Shown here: positions 25,363-34,795 of the stretch, one piece after another
Layout of the letters: each line of letters starts with the position of its first letter
Numbering within the stretch: the first letter of the stretch is position 1
From: CAIYYO01 sp049299895
Lineage (GTDB): Archaea > Altiarchaeota > Altiarchaeia > IMC4 > QMZM01
DNA: 45,428 nt
Direction of reading: 5' to 3'
NCBI GenBank assembly: GCA_049299895.1
Contig: JBAQYF010000022.1
Span: 1 to 45,428 of the forward strand
Position numbers and translations under genes: made by a program
The notes under the pieces: generated by a model
Database searches by the model: none
What the model saw: only the letters and a program-made list of their open reading frames with translations
Told to the model about the DNA's origin: nothing

Positions 25363-28300
25363 TTCTTCCCTCTCAATTCATCCCACATGCTGTACAGATC
25401 AAACCCTCCTCCCTTGAACCATTTGTATGAGAAGGCCAGTATGACCAGCACTATCAGCAGCAGCAGCACCTCGGGAGACAGGAACCACCAAAGCCGGTCT
25501 ATCGAATAGATGTTCATGTATGCGGAGCCGCTGCTTTCCGTGTGGTCTTTGCCTCCGGCATAAATGCAGGTGATTCTCGTGCTCTGGTCTCCTGCCATAA
25601 AATTGGGGAACTCTGCATTTCCGGTGCCGTCGGTTGTCAAATCAATCTTTCGGCCGTATGCTTCGACCTCGATTGTTATTGGTTCGTTGGATATGCCTTC
25701 ACCCGTTAGCGGGTCGATGAGCCTCGCCTTTATCATGACCTTGTCTCCTGATTTCACCGAATCGTTGATTAAGCAGGTTATCCTCGACGGCTCGCGCACA
25801 GTCACATTGATGTTTATCTGCGCGTAAGGCTTGCTTTCAACTCTCTTGGGGAAGAGCGCAAAGGTCTGGTCCTCTACGTTGTTTCTGAAGTGTATGAACA
25901 CTGTCAGGTTCGCATCATCCGTCTTGAACTTCGGGGCCGCGCAGCAGCACTGCGTTGCATACCCGCTGCCGAAGACTTCTCCGCAGTCCGTCTGGCAGTA
26001 TTCATATCCTCCGTTCGTTTGATTGGCATAGACGCATCCTTTTCTTGCAGGGTCCTGCGGGCAGGTGCATTCCGAGGCCGGGAAAAGGCCCCTCTCGCTG
26101 CAGAAATCATTGCACTTCTTATCCGGGGGTGCGATGTTCCAGCGTGGATTGATGTACTTTATCAGAGGCTGCGGGAAATTAAGCGCCTGGAAATCTACCA
26201 CGTAACCTCCGCTCGAGTCCGTGATATAGTCATGCGTAAGCTTCTTATTGTAGCATATCTGCCAGAGGTTGTATCCGGCCATGTCGCTGTAAGTATACGG
26301 TTCTTGTCCTGTAGGAGCCGTGCAGATCTGGCTTCCGTTGAGGTTATACTTTATTGCGCTGTCCTCTCCGAAATTGATCACCCAGACATTATCTTCAAAA
26401 TCAATTCCAACGCCTATAGGCTGGGACCCCTCGGCTCCTGCGGCGTAAGATCCAAGGATTTCGCAATTGGAGCCGTCGATCTTGAATACTTGGGCGCCCG
26501 CCGAGTCTGCTATCCAGGGATTATTGTCTTTATCTACTGCAAGTCCGCGGGTCATTCCTCCGAGGTTCTTCTTGCATATTATGTTCCCATTGTCTCCGTT
26601 CACCTTGTAGATGTTACCGGAGTCCGAGCCGCCCAGCCAGATGTCTCCATTACGGTCGATTGCTATCCCATAGGTACTGTCTCCTATGTCGTATCTGCCG
26701 ATTATCGTCGCATCAGACGTTCTGATTTTGTAGAGCGTGCTGTTGGTTTGGGAGATAACCCAGACGTTCCCGTTGCAATCGTATACTGCGCCGTACGGGT
26801 AATCAGGTATCTGTAAAGGTATCGAGCCGCTGGGGCATGTCGGGTTCTTTGCAGGGTCGCCTATAAGGCAGTCGCCGGTCTTTCCGTCCAGCTTCCAAAG
26901 TGTGTTGTCGTTGGAGTTCCCGACCCAGACGTTCCCGTCCCCGTCGACGGCGATAGCTCTGGGACCGTCTCCGACCTTGTAGGTGTCAATCACGTCGCAG
27001 GTATCTGATTTCATCTTTGTGATATCTCCCGAGTCTCGGTTGCCCACCCAGACGTTTCCGTCCATGTCCACGGCAGTTCGCGAGGGATTGCTTCCCACGG
27101 AATACTTGCATACTTCTGTGCAGTCATCCGTACGGATCTTGCTTACTGTGCCTTCTTTGGAGTTGGACACGAAGATATACGTCGTTTTTCCAGTGCTCTT
27201 GGTGCCCGTGTGGCCGACAGTTCCCCTAAGGTTTCCTGTGAACTGCGGATTTGTTCCCGGCTGGCCCGCTATTACGTTTATCTCCCCGCTTACTTCCTTT
27301 GTCTCCATCTCTACAAAGTCAAAGTAGTATCCTTCCTCTTCATGGAAGTTGCGCTGGGAAGTGCAGAACGTCTGGTATGTCTGCCCCCTCGGAGGAAGGC
27401 ATACGCAGTCGTCTCTCTTGTAAGTGTTGCCTGATGCGTCGATGCATGTCACGTCCGCTATGTCGTAGTCCGAGCAGGTGCAGTCCGCAGGACAGATATT
27501 CTCGCACTGTTTTGGGTAACCGTAATTGGCGGTTTCGTAGCCGTAAGACTGCCCGAAATAATAATCTACCGTTGCAGCCTTAGGCTCGTAAAAGCCCTGT
27601 TCTCCTACTGCGTAGGGGTAGCCTGGTTTCCAGTAATCGTGAGCGTAGAATTTCCTCCAATCCATGTGCTTTACCGGATATACCAAAGAATAGTAAGCAA
27701 GGCTCGAATCAGCAACATTCAGATTCATCTGGTTGATGATATCCGGTTTGGCGTCTACGCTGAGGGTCCCCTCTGACCTGACGCCTGTGGTTATGTCGCT
27801 GTCGAGGTAGTTGTCGATATTCCCGTTCACGGTGATGTTCACCGCCCCGAATTTGTGGACTATCGGAATGCCTTTTCCGGGACAGTTTAGATTGATTTCT
27901 TCGGTCATGCTGCCGGTCACGTCATTGACCAGGACGACATTTTGCGTGACGAACTCATTTGCGAGCTTCTCATATACGCACTCGAGCGGGCAATCACACG
28001 TCACCCTAAAATATTTGCCCCCTCCCAGTTTAGCCAGTTCCTCCATAAACGCAAAGGAAGCCGTGTTGCCCAGCGCGATGGTGTGTACAGTTATGCCTTC
28101 CGCTTTGGCGGCTCTGACTTCTTTTCGGGCATCATTTTCAGCAGGCGCCTGATCGCAGAAGCCCCCGTTTGGGGTACAATATTGGGGAATCCCGTCAGAC
28201 ATGACCACCAGATGCTTTTCTTCCCCGGCCTTTGCTTTTTTGACAATATCCCTGCCTTTCTTGACTCCGCAGGCAATGCACGTTCCGCCGTCCGACGGGT

Positions 28301-31300
28301 AGTTATCTATCTGATCGTGCAGGATGAGTGGATCAGTCGTCAAATCGGTAAAGGAGCAGATACCGGTGCTCGGGCAAGTCCATCCTTCACTGAAAGCGTC
28401 CAGTCCGACCATCATGCCTTTTGAAAGGGCGATGTCGACGAAAGCGTTTGCAGCTAATTTCAATGCCAATATTTTCTGCGTGTCCATAAAGACCTTTGAC
28501 ACGTCCGAGTCCTCGATTGACTCTTCCGTTACTACCTGCTTAACCTCGTTCGGGCAGCAGCAGCAATCGGCGCTTGCTCCGCATCCCGGCGGGCATATGC
28601 ACATTCCGGTAATAGGATCGCGTAGTGGGCAGACGCAGCGGCATATCCTGTCTACGAGGGTAGTTGCGAAGGTTTCCTTTATTCCTGTCTGGAAGTCCGC
28701 AGCATCCTCATTGAGGGTGTAGTTGAGTATTATGTCCTGGGCTACGGAGAATTGATCGTAATTTGCAACATAGCTCATGTGCCCTGAAGAGCCTCCGATA
28801 GGCGTGTAAGTCAGGGCCACAGTATACAATCCACTCGATTCGTCCTTGGAGAAAGATGCGGCCAATTCAAATGGCATGTTCCCGGTGCTGATTATCCTTA
28901 TCGCTCCGTTGTCTGCGGTCGCTATCGTCTGGTCGTCGTTGTATGTTATTTCCATTGCGCCGTCGGCGACAGTGGTATAAGGCACCTTTATCTCTATTAC
29001 GTTCTCCACGCTGGGGGGATCGAACCTTGCCTGCAGGCAGCATATCTGACCGGAGCATCCGCCGACGCATGCGCAGTCGCAGAAAGGAGCGCATTTTCTG
29101 CAGCATTCCCACCAGCAGGCGGGTTCTCTTCTGAATCCTCCGCCGGCGTATAATGCCCCGTTGCCTGTTCTGGTCCAAGTCATGTTGTTTCGCAGGTCGT
29201 TGAGCCTGGGGGTTACCGTGAATATCTTGGTCCATATGTTCCTTAAGAGTTTGTCGTCGAATTCATGATGGCAAAATACCTCAGGGACCCAGGTTTTCTG
29301 GGACACTCCGGAATCGGCAGCTCTCTCCTGGACGGTAACGTTTGTATTCCATTTGTGCTGGTCTGCCAGGTATTCGTCTGTTATCTTGTCAAGGGACCTG
29401 TAGTATCCTGTGTCAGCTTTCGTCAGGCCGTACCACGGGTAGTTAACCGCGGACGTGGGCTGGTCTGATTTCTGATAGCACCAGGCGGTATTTTTTATGT
29501 CGTTCACTTTCCAGCAGAAAAGGTTATCTGCCGCCGGTCTGCCGTACATTGACAGATATTTTTTGTACTGGCATTCCTGGTAATTTACGAGCTTGTGGCA
29601 CTGAGGGCAGCATTCGCACGGTTTTTTTTCCGGGCATCCAAGGCAGTTGCCCGATCCGCACGGCGCATTCGGATTACATTCTTCTGCCAGGCAGTCGAAC
29701 TGGCATTCCCCCGACTCCAGCTGCTTGTCCATGCATTCGTTCTCCAGCAGGCGATTCATGGTGTCCGAATAAGCGACCTGGTCCATTACTATGCTTACCT
29801 TGGTTTCATTGTCCTCATCCTGCAGCTGCTCTGCAAAGAAATATTTGTCGACCTCGGTGCCGTCGGACAAGACCGCCTGCGGAAGGGACGCCTCCGCGTA
29901 AACGGCCGATGTCTTCTTCACCCCCACCCAGCCGATTATATTACGTATGTATCTTGCGTTGTTACATGCGTTCGGGCCGAAGAGATTCATCCCCCCCGGC
30001 ATATCCCCGAACCGTATCATCGAATTATCGAAGACCACGCGTCCGCGTCCGCCCGTTCCATCCCTGGTCATGATCCCGGCTTTCCCCTCGAACAAGGCGG
30101 CTATCTTCACGTCGCTCGCGCTCGTCGTAAGATATGCGTCGCTTCCCGTGGAACTAAGGGTGCTGACGCCTTCTATGGCCTGGTGGGATACCGGATTAAA
30201 TTGGGCACAGGACGCTACGTTATTGTTAACTACTGCGGGGCTGCTGAACGTAACGCCCATTTTGACCGCTACGTCATTGACCATGTCGATGTATTTATTT
30301 GTCACGGAGATGTCGGAATCCCCTTCGCCGGAGAGGACAAGCCCTCCGCCAAGTTCGTTGTATTCGATAACCGCATCTATCTCGTCCGACGCAAGATGAG
30401 TGCCCGGCGTAGTCTCCATCATCCACAAGAGGCCGTACTGCGCAAGAAGATCTTTTGTTAGTTTCTCAGGCTTCTGCTTTACGTCAGTAGGATACCCCTC
30501 TTCCTCAAGGAGCGTTTTCAGATCAGTAACATCCGTCGCCATATTCCCCGAGGCGGTCCCCGAAGTGTAGATCAATATCTTCGATGCGTTCGGAGTCGGT
30601 TCCGGAGTGGGGTTGGGCGTGGGCTCCGGGATGTTCTTAAGCTCTCCCATAAGCCAGTAGACCATCAGGTTCTCCTCCAGGTTCTGGATCTGCCCGACTA
30701 TTTTATAATTATAGCTGTCTATCACTCCGATGTACGTGTTGCCCTCCAATACCGTGGTGCATAACACCTGCGGATATTTGTGCCCCCTGAGAAAATCCTC
30801 TATGGACATATACTTGGGATCCCACATGACCGTTCTGTATCCGTCATCCGGGAGAGTGCCCGCAATCTTTTCGCAGTTGGCGGAGTTTATCTGGAGGTCC
30901 TCGCAGAAGCCCTGTTCCTGGCAGCACTGCGCGCTGTAACCGAGCATCCCGTCAGTGTCCAGATGCAGCCTCTTGGAAGTAATCTTGAGAGCCACCACCT
31001 GATCGGAGGTGCCGTCATTTACCTTTATCGGTTCGCATGAATATTTTTGGACTACATTCACCTGGATGCACTTCGTCACAGAGCTTCGACCTGCAGTATC
31101 AACCGCATAAGCGCAGAAAGAATAAACCCCTGCAAACTGGAAAAATCTTTTGAACTCATACACGCAAGTCTTGAGGTTGCCGCAAGCATACTGTTCTGTT
31201 GAGCCGGTTATCTTGTCCTCGATGAAAAGATTCTCTATCCCGCTGTCATCCTCCGCAACGATCCCGAATTTCCCGGTCCCGCCGACGTGAACCGTAGGGA

Positions 31301-31736
31301 CGCCCTGATCCTTCTGCTCCGACTGGAAATATTTGATTATCGGCGGCCTATCGATTGATACCCCGACAACGCCGCAGACCAGATCGGACAACTGGCCCGC
31401 GGTGTCTATCGCCCTCACGCAGAATTTGGCATCTCCCGTATCGCTTGCCTGGGAGGAAACGGTCTCGCTGCATGTTGGCGCATCGCTGCAGTTCTGGAAC
31501 GTGAAAACCGCTGAATTGGGGTAATAGAAATATATCCCTTTCACGCCTATGTCGTCGCTCGCATTCGCTTTGATGGATATGGTGTCTGAGGGGGCCGCGT
31601 ACGCGGGGTCCAGGGTTATCGAGACTGCCGGGGGAGAGTCGGCATGTGATGCGGCGGACAGGAGCAGCAGGACAAGAAAGCAAGACAGCGTCGTTAAAGC
31701 AATGTTTTGGGGGGCAGGTAACTGCGTTTTTTTCAT
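25359..31736 (-). CDS. Giant (2125 aa) surface protein with vWA-like domain, beta-propeller and C-terminal anchor
   Basis: First gene of the minus operon. It has a signal peptide (to about 32), then Ig-like domains (about 35-230). A Rossmann-like ThuA/DUF4350-type region lies near 380-610 (KILIYTSGTASG, ELGGGLVLSGEGD). Three Cys-rich clusters follow, near 673-719, 873-903 and 1030-1066. A vWA-like domain (about 1073-1290) has GGTCIACG (1149) and VVMSDGIP (about 1175-1182), with a MIDAS-like NDVTGSM (about 1271) placed at its end. A beta-propeller of NHL/Vgb-like blades spans about 1515-1805, with repeats such as AVDGDGNVWVGN. More Cys-rich and Ig-like sequence follows, then a TM helix near 2085-2106 and a short basic tail. 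Function is probably adhesion or ligand binding outside the cell (inference). Confidence 0.85.
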   Translation of the reverse strand: MKKTQLPAPQNIALTTLSCFLVLLLLSAASHADSPPAVSITLDPAYAAPSDTISIKANASDDIGVKGIYFYYPNSAVFTFQNCSDAPTCSETVSSQASDTGDAKFCVRAIDTAGQLSDLVCGVVGVSIDRPPIIKYFQSEQKDQGVPTVHVGGTGKFGIVAEDDSGIENLFIEDKITGSTEQYACGNLKTCVYEFKRFFQFAGVYSFCAYAVDTAGRSSVTKCIQVNVVQKYSCEPIKVNDGTSDQVVALKITSKRLHLDTDGMLGYSAQCCQEQGFCEDLQINSANCEKIAGTLPDDGYRTVMWDPKYMSIEDFLRGHKYPQVLCTTVLEGNTYIGVIDSYNYKIVGQIQNLEENLMVYWLMGELKNIPEPTPNPTPEPTPNASKILIYTSGTASGNMATDVTDLKTLLEEEGYPTDVKQKPEKLTKDLLAQYGLLWMMETTPGTHLASDEIDAVIEYNELGGGLVLSGEGDSDISVTNKYIDMVNDVAVKMGVTFSSPAVVNNNVASCAQFNPVSHQAIEGVSTLSSTGSDAYLTTSASDVKIAALFEGKAGIMTRDGTGGRGRVVFDNSMIRFGDMPGGMNLFGPNACNNARYIRNIIGWVGVKKTSAVYAEASLPQAVLSDGTEVDKYFFAEQLQDEDNETKVSIVMDQVAYSDTMNRLLENECMDKQLESGECQFDCLAEECNPNAPCGSGNCLGCPEKKPCECCPQCHKLVNYQECQYKKYLSMYGRPAADNLFCWKVNDIKNTAWCYQKSDQPTSAVNYPWYGLTKADTGYYRSLDKITDEYLADQHKWNTNVTVQERAADSGVSQKTWVPEVFCHHEFDDKLLRNIWTKIFTVTPRLNDLRNNMTWTRTGNGALYAGGGFRREPACWWECCRKCAPFCDCACVGGCSGQICCLQARFDPPSVENVIEIKVPYTTVADGAMEITYNDDQTIATADNGAIRIISTGNMPFELAASFSKDESSGLYTVALTYTPIGGSSGHMSYVANYDQFSVAQDIILNYTLNEDAADFQTGIKETFATTLVDRICRCVCPLRDPITGMCICPPGCGASADCCCCPNEVKQVVTEESIEDSDVSKVFMDTQKILALKLAANAFVDIALSKGMMVGLDAFSEGWTCPSTGICSFTDLTTDPLILHDQIDNYPSDGGTCIACGVKKGRDIVKKAKAGEEKHLVVMSDGIPQYCTPNGGFCDQAPAENDARKEVRAAKAEGITVHTIALGNTASFAFMEELAKLGGGKYFRVTCDCPLECVYEKLANEFVTQNVVLVNDVTGSMTEEINLNCPGKGIPIVHKFGAVNITVNGNIDNYLDSDITTGVRSEGTLSVDAKPDIINQMNLNVADSSLAYYSLVYPVKHMDWRKFYAHDYWKPGYPYAVGEQGFYEPKAATVDYYFGQSYGYETANYGYPKQCENICPADCTCSDYDIADVTCIDASGNTYKRDDCVCLPPRGQTYQTFCTSQRNFHEEEGYYFDFVEMETKEVSGEINVIAGQPGTNPQFTGNLRGTVGHTGTKSTGKTTYIFVSNSKEGTVSKIRTDDCTEVCKYSVGSNPSRTAVDMDGNVWVGNRDSGDITKMKSDTCDVIDTYKVGDGPRAIAVDGDGNVWVGNSNDNTLWKLDGKTGDCLIGDPAKNPTCPSGSIPLQIPDYPYGAVYDCNGNVWVISQTNSTLYKIRTSDATIIGRYDIGDSTYGIAIDRNGDIWLGGSDSGNIYKVNGDNGNIICKKNLGGMTRGLAVDKDNNPWIADSAGAQVFKIDGSNCEILGSYAAGAEGSQPIGVGIDFEDNVWVINFGEDSAIKYNLNGSQICTAPTGQEPYTYSDMAGYNLWQICYNKKLTHDYITDSSGGYVVDFQALNFPQPLIKYINPRWNIAPPDKKCNDFCSERGLFPASECTCPQDPARKGCVYANQTNGGYEYCQTDCGEVFGSGYATQCCCAAPKFKTDDANLTVFIHFRNNVEDQTFALFPKRVESKPYAQININVTVREPSRITCLINDSVKSGDKVMIKARLIDPLTGEGISNEPITIEVEAYGRKIDLTTDGTGNAEFPNFMAGDQSTRITCIYAGGKDHTESSGSAYMNIYSIDRLWWFLSPEVLLLLIVLVILAFSYKWFKGGGFDLYSMWDELRGKK

Positions 31737-31830
31737 TTTACTAAAGAACAGAAAATACGTATATTCCTATTTATTATAGTTTAATAAATACTTTATCAAC
31801 TATTTATCTAAGCTCCAGGCGCTGACCAGA
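31737..31830. promoter_or_regulatory. Shared divergent promoter of the two surface operons
   Basis: A 94-bp AT-rich spacer between the divergent first genes. For the plus operon, tttaataaatac (31780-31791) would give a start near 31811 and a leader of about 20 nt. For the minus operon, AT-rich boxes near 31760-31778 (ctataataaatag on the minus strand) fit. The arrangement suggests both operons are expressed together. Confidence 0.5.
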
Positions 31831-33783
31831 ATGAAAAAAACAAGAATCAAACCCCGTTTTTGCATATGCATCATCCTGAGCGTGTTCCTGCTTGCAACGA
31901 ACGTATTCTCGCAGGACGCGTCTATAACAGGCACGCAGAACCTGGTCCGAAACCTCCTGTGCCTGCTCTTGTGGGTGATGCCCTTCATCATGCTGCTTTT
32001 TTTCGTCGGCGGAAGCTTTCTTATACTGACCGGCAGCGCCCCAAGCAGGAACACCGGGAAAAAGATGATCAGGAACGCGATAGCATCCCTTGTGATACTC
32101 CTCTCGTTGTTGTTCTTCGTCTCGCTTGCTCTACCTGGGGTAGATGTGCGCGTATGTTTCGGCTACCTCCCCGGAGTAGAGAACCAGCCCCCGATAGCAG
32201 AAGCCCGGGTCAGCTACAAACCCTCGCCCTCCGAGAAAAGCGTGGAGATAACCGCCGGAGATACGGCGTACTTCGATGCCAACATGTCAAAAGACACCGA
32301 CGGAATAATCGTCGAATACATCTGGGACTACGGAGACGGGATGTTCGGAGAAGGCTTCTACACCGATCACGTATACTCCTCGGCCGGGGAATACTATGCG
32401 CTGTTGCGGGTGAGGGACGACAAAGGCGCGATGAGCCGTCTTCCAAGCACCTTAAGGGTCATAGTCAATCCGCCTCTTGAAGTAAGCTCCGAAGTAAGGA
32501 GGCCGGTATACGAGATAGTCGTAACTACCTCCCTTGCCCCATACGTTACGACTACCCTGGGGAACGGGACCACGACCACGTCGATCAATCCAGACAGCAC
32601 CACGACAACCCCGGGGAGTACAAGCTCTACACAAGCCACTTTATCTACCAGTTCAACTACCACGACGACTACTACGACCACCACAACGACCACTACTCTC
32701 CCGGTCCAGGTCCTGATAGCGGCCTTGAAGACGAACATGAAAAAGGCATATTCAGACTCGCAGATAGCCGGCCTGGAAACCAAAATAAAGAGCTATCAGG
32801 CGGCATTGCTAAAGGACGGCTTAAACTCCCTGTTCCTTTACCTGGACGAGGAGGCCACCTCCAACATAACGGGGAGCAAAGTAACAAGCCCCACAGACTG
32901 GAACAACGTAGACGGGATACTCGACCAGGTGACTACCAAACTCCCGATCAAATATGTCCTTATAGTGGGCGGCTACAGCCGCTTCCCGTCAAGCAAGGTA
33001 TCACGCTATTATTCCGACAATGCGTACGCGGACAATAACAAGGATTCATCCAGCCTTCCGGACGTAGCCCTGGGAAGACTGCCGGATCCCAACAACGGGG
33101 ACATCACTCTTCTGACAACGGAATTCGACACATATACAAAATTGCACGACTCGGGGGGATTGGTTCTGCCGCTCCATGTCGGGAGATCGCTTGCGCCCAA
33201 GTATCGCACTATGTGCTTTTGGGACATGGTATTCGGAAAAACGTGCGCTTCTGATTCGAACTGCAAGGAGTCGACGAGTGACGCCCGGACCGCGGTGAGC
33301 GGCAAGGATTTCTTTTACCTGGTGCAGCACGGCGACGCAGGGCCTCCGCAGGAGTACGTGGGCGCTCTTGTGCCAGGCAACCTGGCTTCGATGGACGTTT
33401 CCGATTCGGTATGGATGATGGTACCATGCTACGGAGGCGTCATAAATTACGGGTCAACGAGCCAAAGCATCGTTTTGACCTTCCTGAAAAAAGGAGGTGC
33501 AGTTCACATGTCAAGTACATCCACGAACTGTTGCGCTATAACCGGCGGCACGTGCACGGAAAAAATAGATTATATAAGCGCGGCAGAAGGGGGGCCGGGA
33601 GCGGGTGTAGGCACTCTTTATTATATCATAGCCAAAAAATATTCTGCAGGCAAAAGGATAGGCGACTCATACAAAGAAGGGAAAACAGAATTCAAAGGAA
33701 CATACGGCAACGGAATGTCCGGGGAATATTACATAAACTGCCTGTACGGGGACCCGACCCTGAAAATAAAGACGATGTGGTGA
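31831..33783 (+). CDS. VirB2-like TM hairpin fused to PKD domain and gingipain-like (clan CD) cysteine peptidase
   Basis: A 650-aa protein starting the plus operon. After a signal peptide (to about 28) it has two TM helices (about 42-67 and 82-102) joined by a short loop, TGSAPSRNTGKK, the layout of VirB2/TrbC pilins and of the hairpin in the five minus-operon proteins. A PKD domain follows (about 120-213, with WDYGDGMF and HVYSSAGEY), then a Thr-rich linker (about 235-288). The peptidase-like domain (about 290-650) has a His-Gly pair at H500 (FFYLVQHGD) and a candidate nucleophile C533 (VPCYGG), matching the H-then-C order of gingipain/C25 and other clan CD peptidases. A downstream GGTGA motif serves the next gene. 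Confidence 0.75.
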   Translation: MKKTRIKPRFCICIILSVFLLATNVFSQDASITGTQNLVRNLLCLLLWVMPFIMLLFFVGGSFLILTGSAPSRNTGKKMIRNAIASLVILLSLLFFVSLALPGVDVRVCFGYLPGVENQPPIAEARVSYKPSPSEKSVEITAGDTAYFDANMSKDTDGIIVEYIWDYGDGMFGEGFYTDHVYSSAGEYYALLRVRDDKGAMSRLPSTLRVIVNPPLEVSSEVRRPVYEIVVTTSLAPYVTTTLGNGTTTTSINPDSTTTTPGSTSSTQATLSTSSTTTTTTTTTTTTTTLPVQVLIAALKTNMKKAYSDSQIAGLETKIKSYQAALLKDGLNSLFLYLDEEATSNITGSKVTSPTDWNNVDGILDQVTTKLPIKYVLIVGGYSRFPSSKVSRYYSDNAYADNNKDSSSLPDVALGRLPDPNNGDITLLTTEFDTYTKLHDSGGLVLPLHVGRSLAPKYRTMCFWDMVFGKTCASDSNCKESTSDARTAVSGKDFFYLVQHGDAGPPQEYVGALVPGNLASMDVSDSVWMMVPCYGGVINYGSTSQSIVLTFLKKGGAVHMSSTSTNCCAITGGTCTEKIDYISAAEGGPGAGVGTLYYIIAKKYSAGKRIGDSYKEGKTEFKGTYGNGMSGEYYINCLYGDPTLKIKTMW

Positions 33784-33787
33784 GACG

Positions 33788-34774
33788 ATGGAAAAGATTT
33801 TTCATATCCTGAAAAACAGGAAAGGGCTTTCAAAAGCGGCGTATATCATTGCAGCGATCATTTTACTGGCTGTCGCGGTTTACGTTCTTGTCGGTTTCAA
33901 CGAACCGTGCGGGAACGGCGCATGCCACCCCGAGAAAGGCGAGACCTGCAAGAGCTGCTCCCTGGACTGCGGCCCGTGCGCCGTAGAAGGGGTATGCGGC
34001 GACGGCCTGTGCACCGGCGCAGAAGACAGCGCGAAATGCCCCGCCGACTGCAAGCCGCCCGCGGTATGCGGCGACGGCGCCTGCGATACGAACGAGAACT
34101 GTGCGGACTGCCCCGGCGACTGCGCATGCGCAAGCGGGCAATACTGCTCCCCGACGCTCAAGTCATGCGCCCAGCGCCCGTGCGGGGACGGCAAATGCGA
34201 CAAGGGGATCGGCGAAGACTGCGGCACATGTTCGTCCGACTGCGGAGAATGCCAGAGGACGCCCGGGTGCGGAGACGGGAAATGCGATCCAGAAGAAACT
34301 TCCAGTGAATGCCCAGGGGATTGCAAAGACGTTTGCGGGGACGGCATATGCGGTCTCCCCGAGAACTGCTGGGACTGCCCGCAGGACTGCAAGTGCGCCG
34401 AAGGCGAATACTGCTCGCAGGAAGAAAAGAGATGCCTTGCGCCAGTTTGCGGCAATCAGAAATGCGAGATATACGAGAACAGCGCAAATTGCTGCATTGA
34501 TTGCCCGTGCGAGATAAGCTACACAAAATGCAATCAGGAGACCAAATCATGCGAGGAGCCTTCCACGAGCCTGGGGGATGAAGATATAACCAAGATCGTT
34601 GCCGAGTACTACGGCAAGAAGTCGATCGCGGCCGAAAAAATTACTCCAAAGGAGGTATTCGTCTGGGGCGGGAAGACAGGGAGAAAGACGGAGGTAAAAC
34701 TCGCAGGCGAGACTGCATTGAAATACGTATTAGTCACCGATGCCAGGGAAGTGATCGAGCTCCCGTTCTTCTGA
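33788..34774 (+). CDS. Membrane-anchored protein with repeated CGDGxCD modules
   Basis: A 328-aa protein with an N-terminal TM anchor (about 17-37). About seven Cys modules of the form CGDGxCxxxEx...C..DC fill residues 41-270 (for example VCGDGLCTGAEDSAKCPADC). A small mixed alpha/beta C-terminal part (about 275-328) ends in LPFF. The modules carry acidic residues in calcium-binding-like positions and probably form disulfide-stabilised rods outside the cell (inference). The SD GGTGA overlaps the preceding stop, five bases before the ATG, so it is translationally coupled to the peptidase gene. Confidence 0.8.
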   Translation: MEKIFHILKNRKGLSKAAYIIAAIILLAVAVYVLVGFNEPCGNGACHPEKGETCKSCSLDCGPCAVEGVCGDGLCTGAEDSAKCPADCKPPAVCGDGACDTNENCADCPGDCACASGQYCSPTLKSCAQRPCGDGKCDKGIGEDCGTCSSDCGECQRTPGCGDGKCDPEETSSECPGDCKDVCGDGICGLPENCWDCPQDCKCAEGEYCSQEEKRCLAPVCGNQKCEIYENSANCCIDCPCEISYTKCNQETKSCEEPSTSLGDEDITKIVAEYYGKKSIAAEKITPKEVFVWGGKTGRKTEVKLAGETALKYVLVTDAREVIELPFF

Positions 34775-34795
34775 GCGCCGGGGATAAAGTATATT

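Noticed and set aside
25890..30461. Long plus-strand frames (308 and 288 codons) inside the giant gene
   Set aside because: They run antisense to the 2125-aa protein, whose domains are recognisable, and contain no motif of their own.
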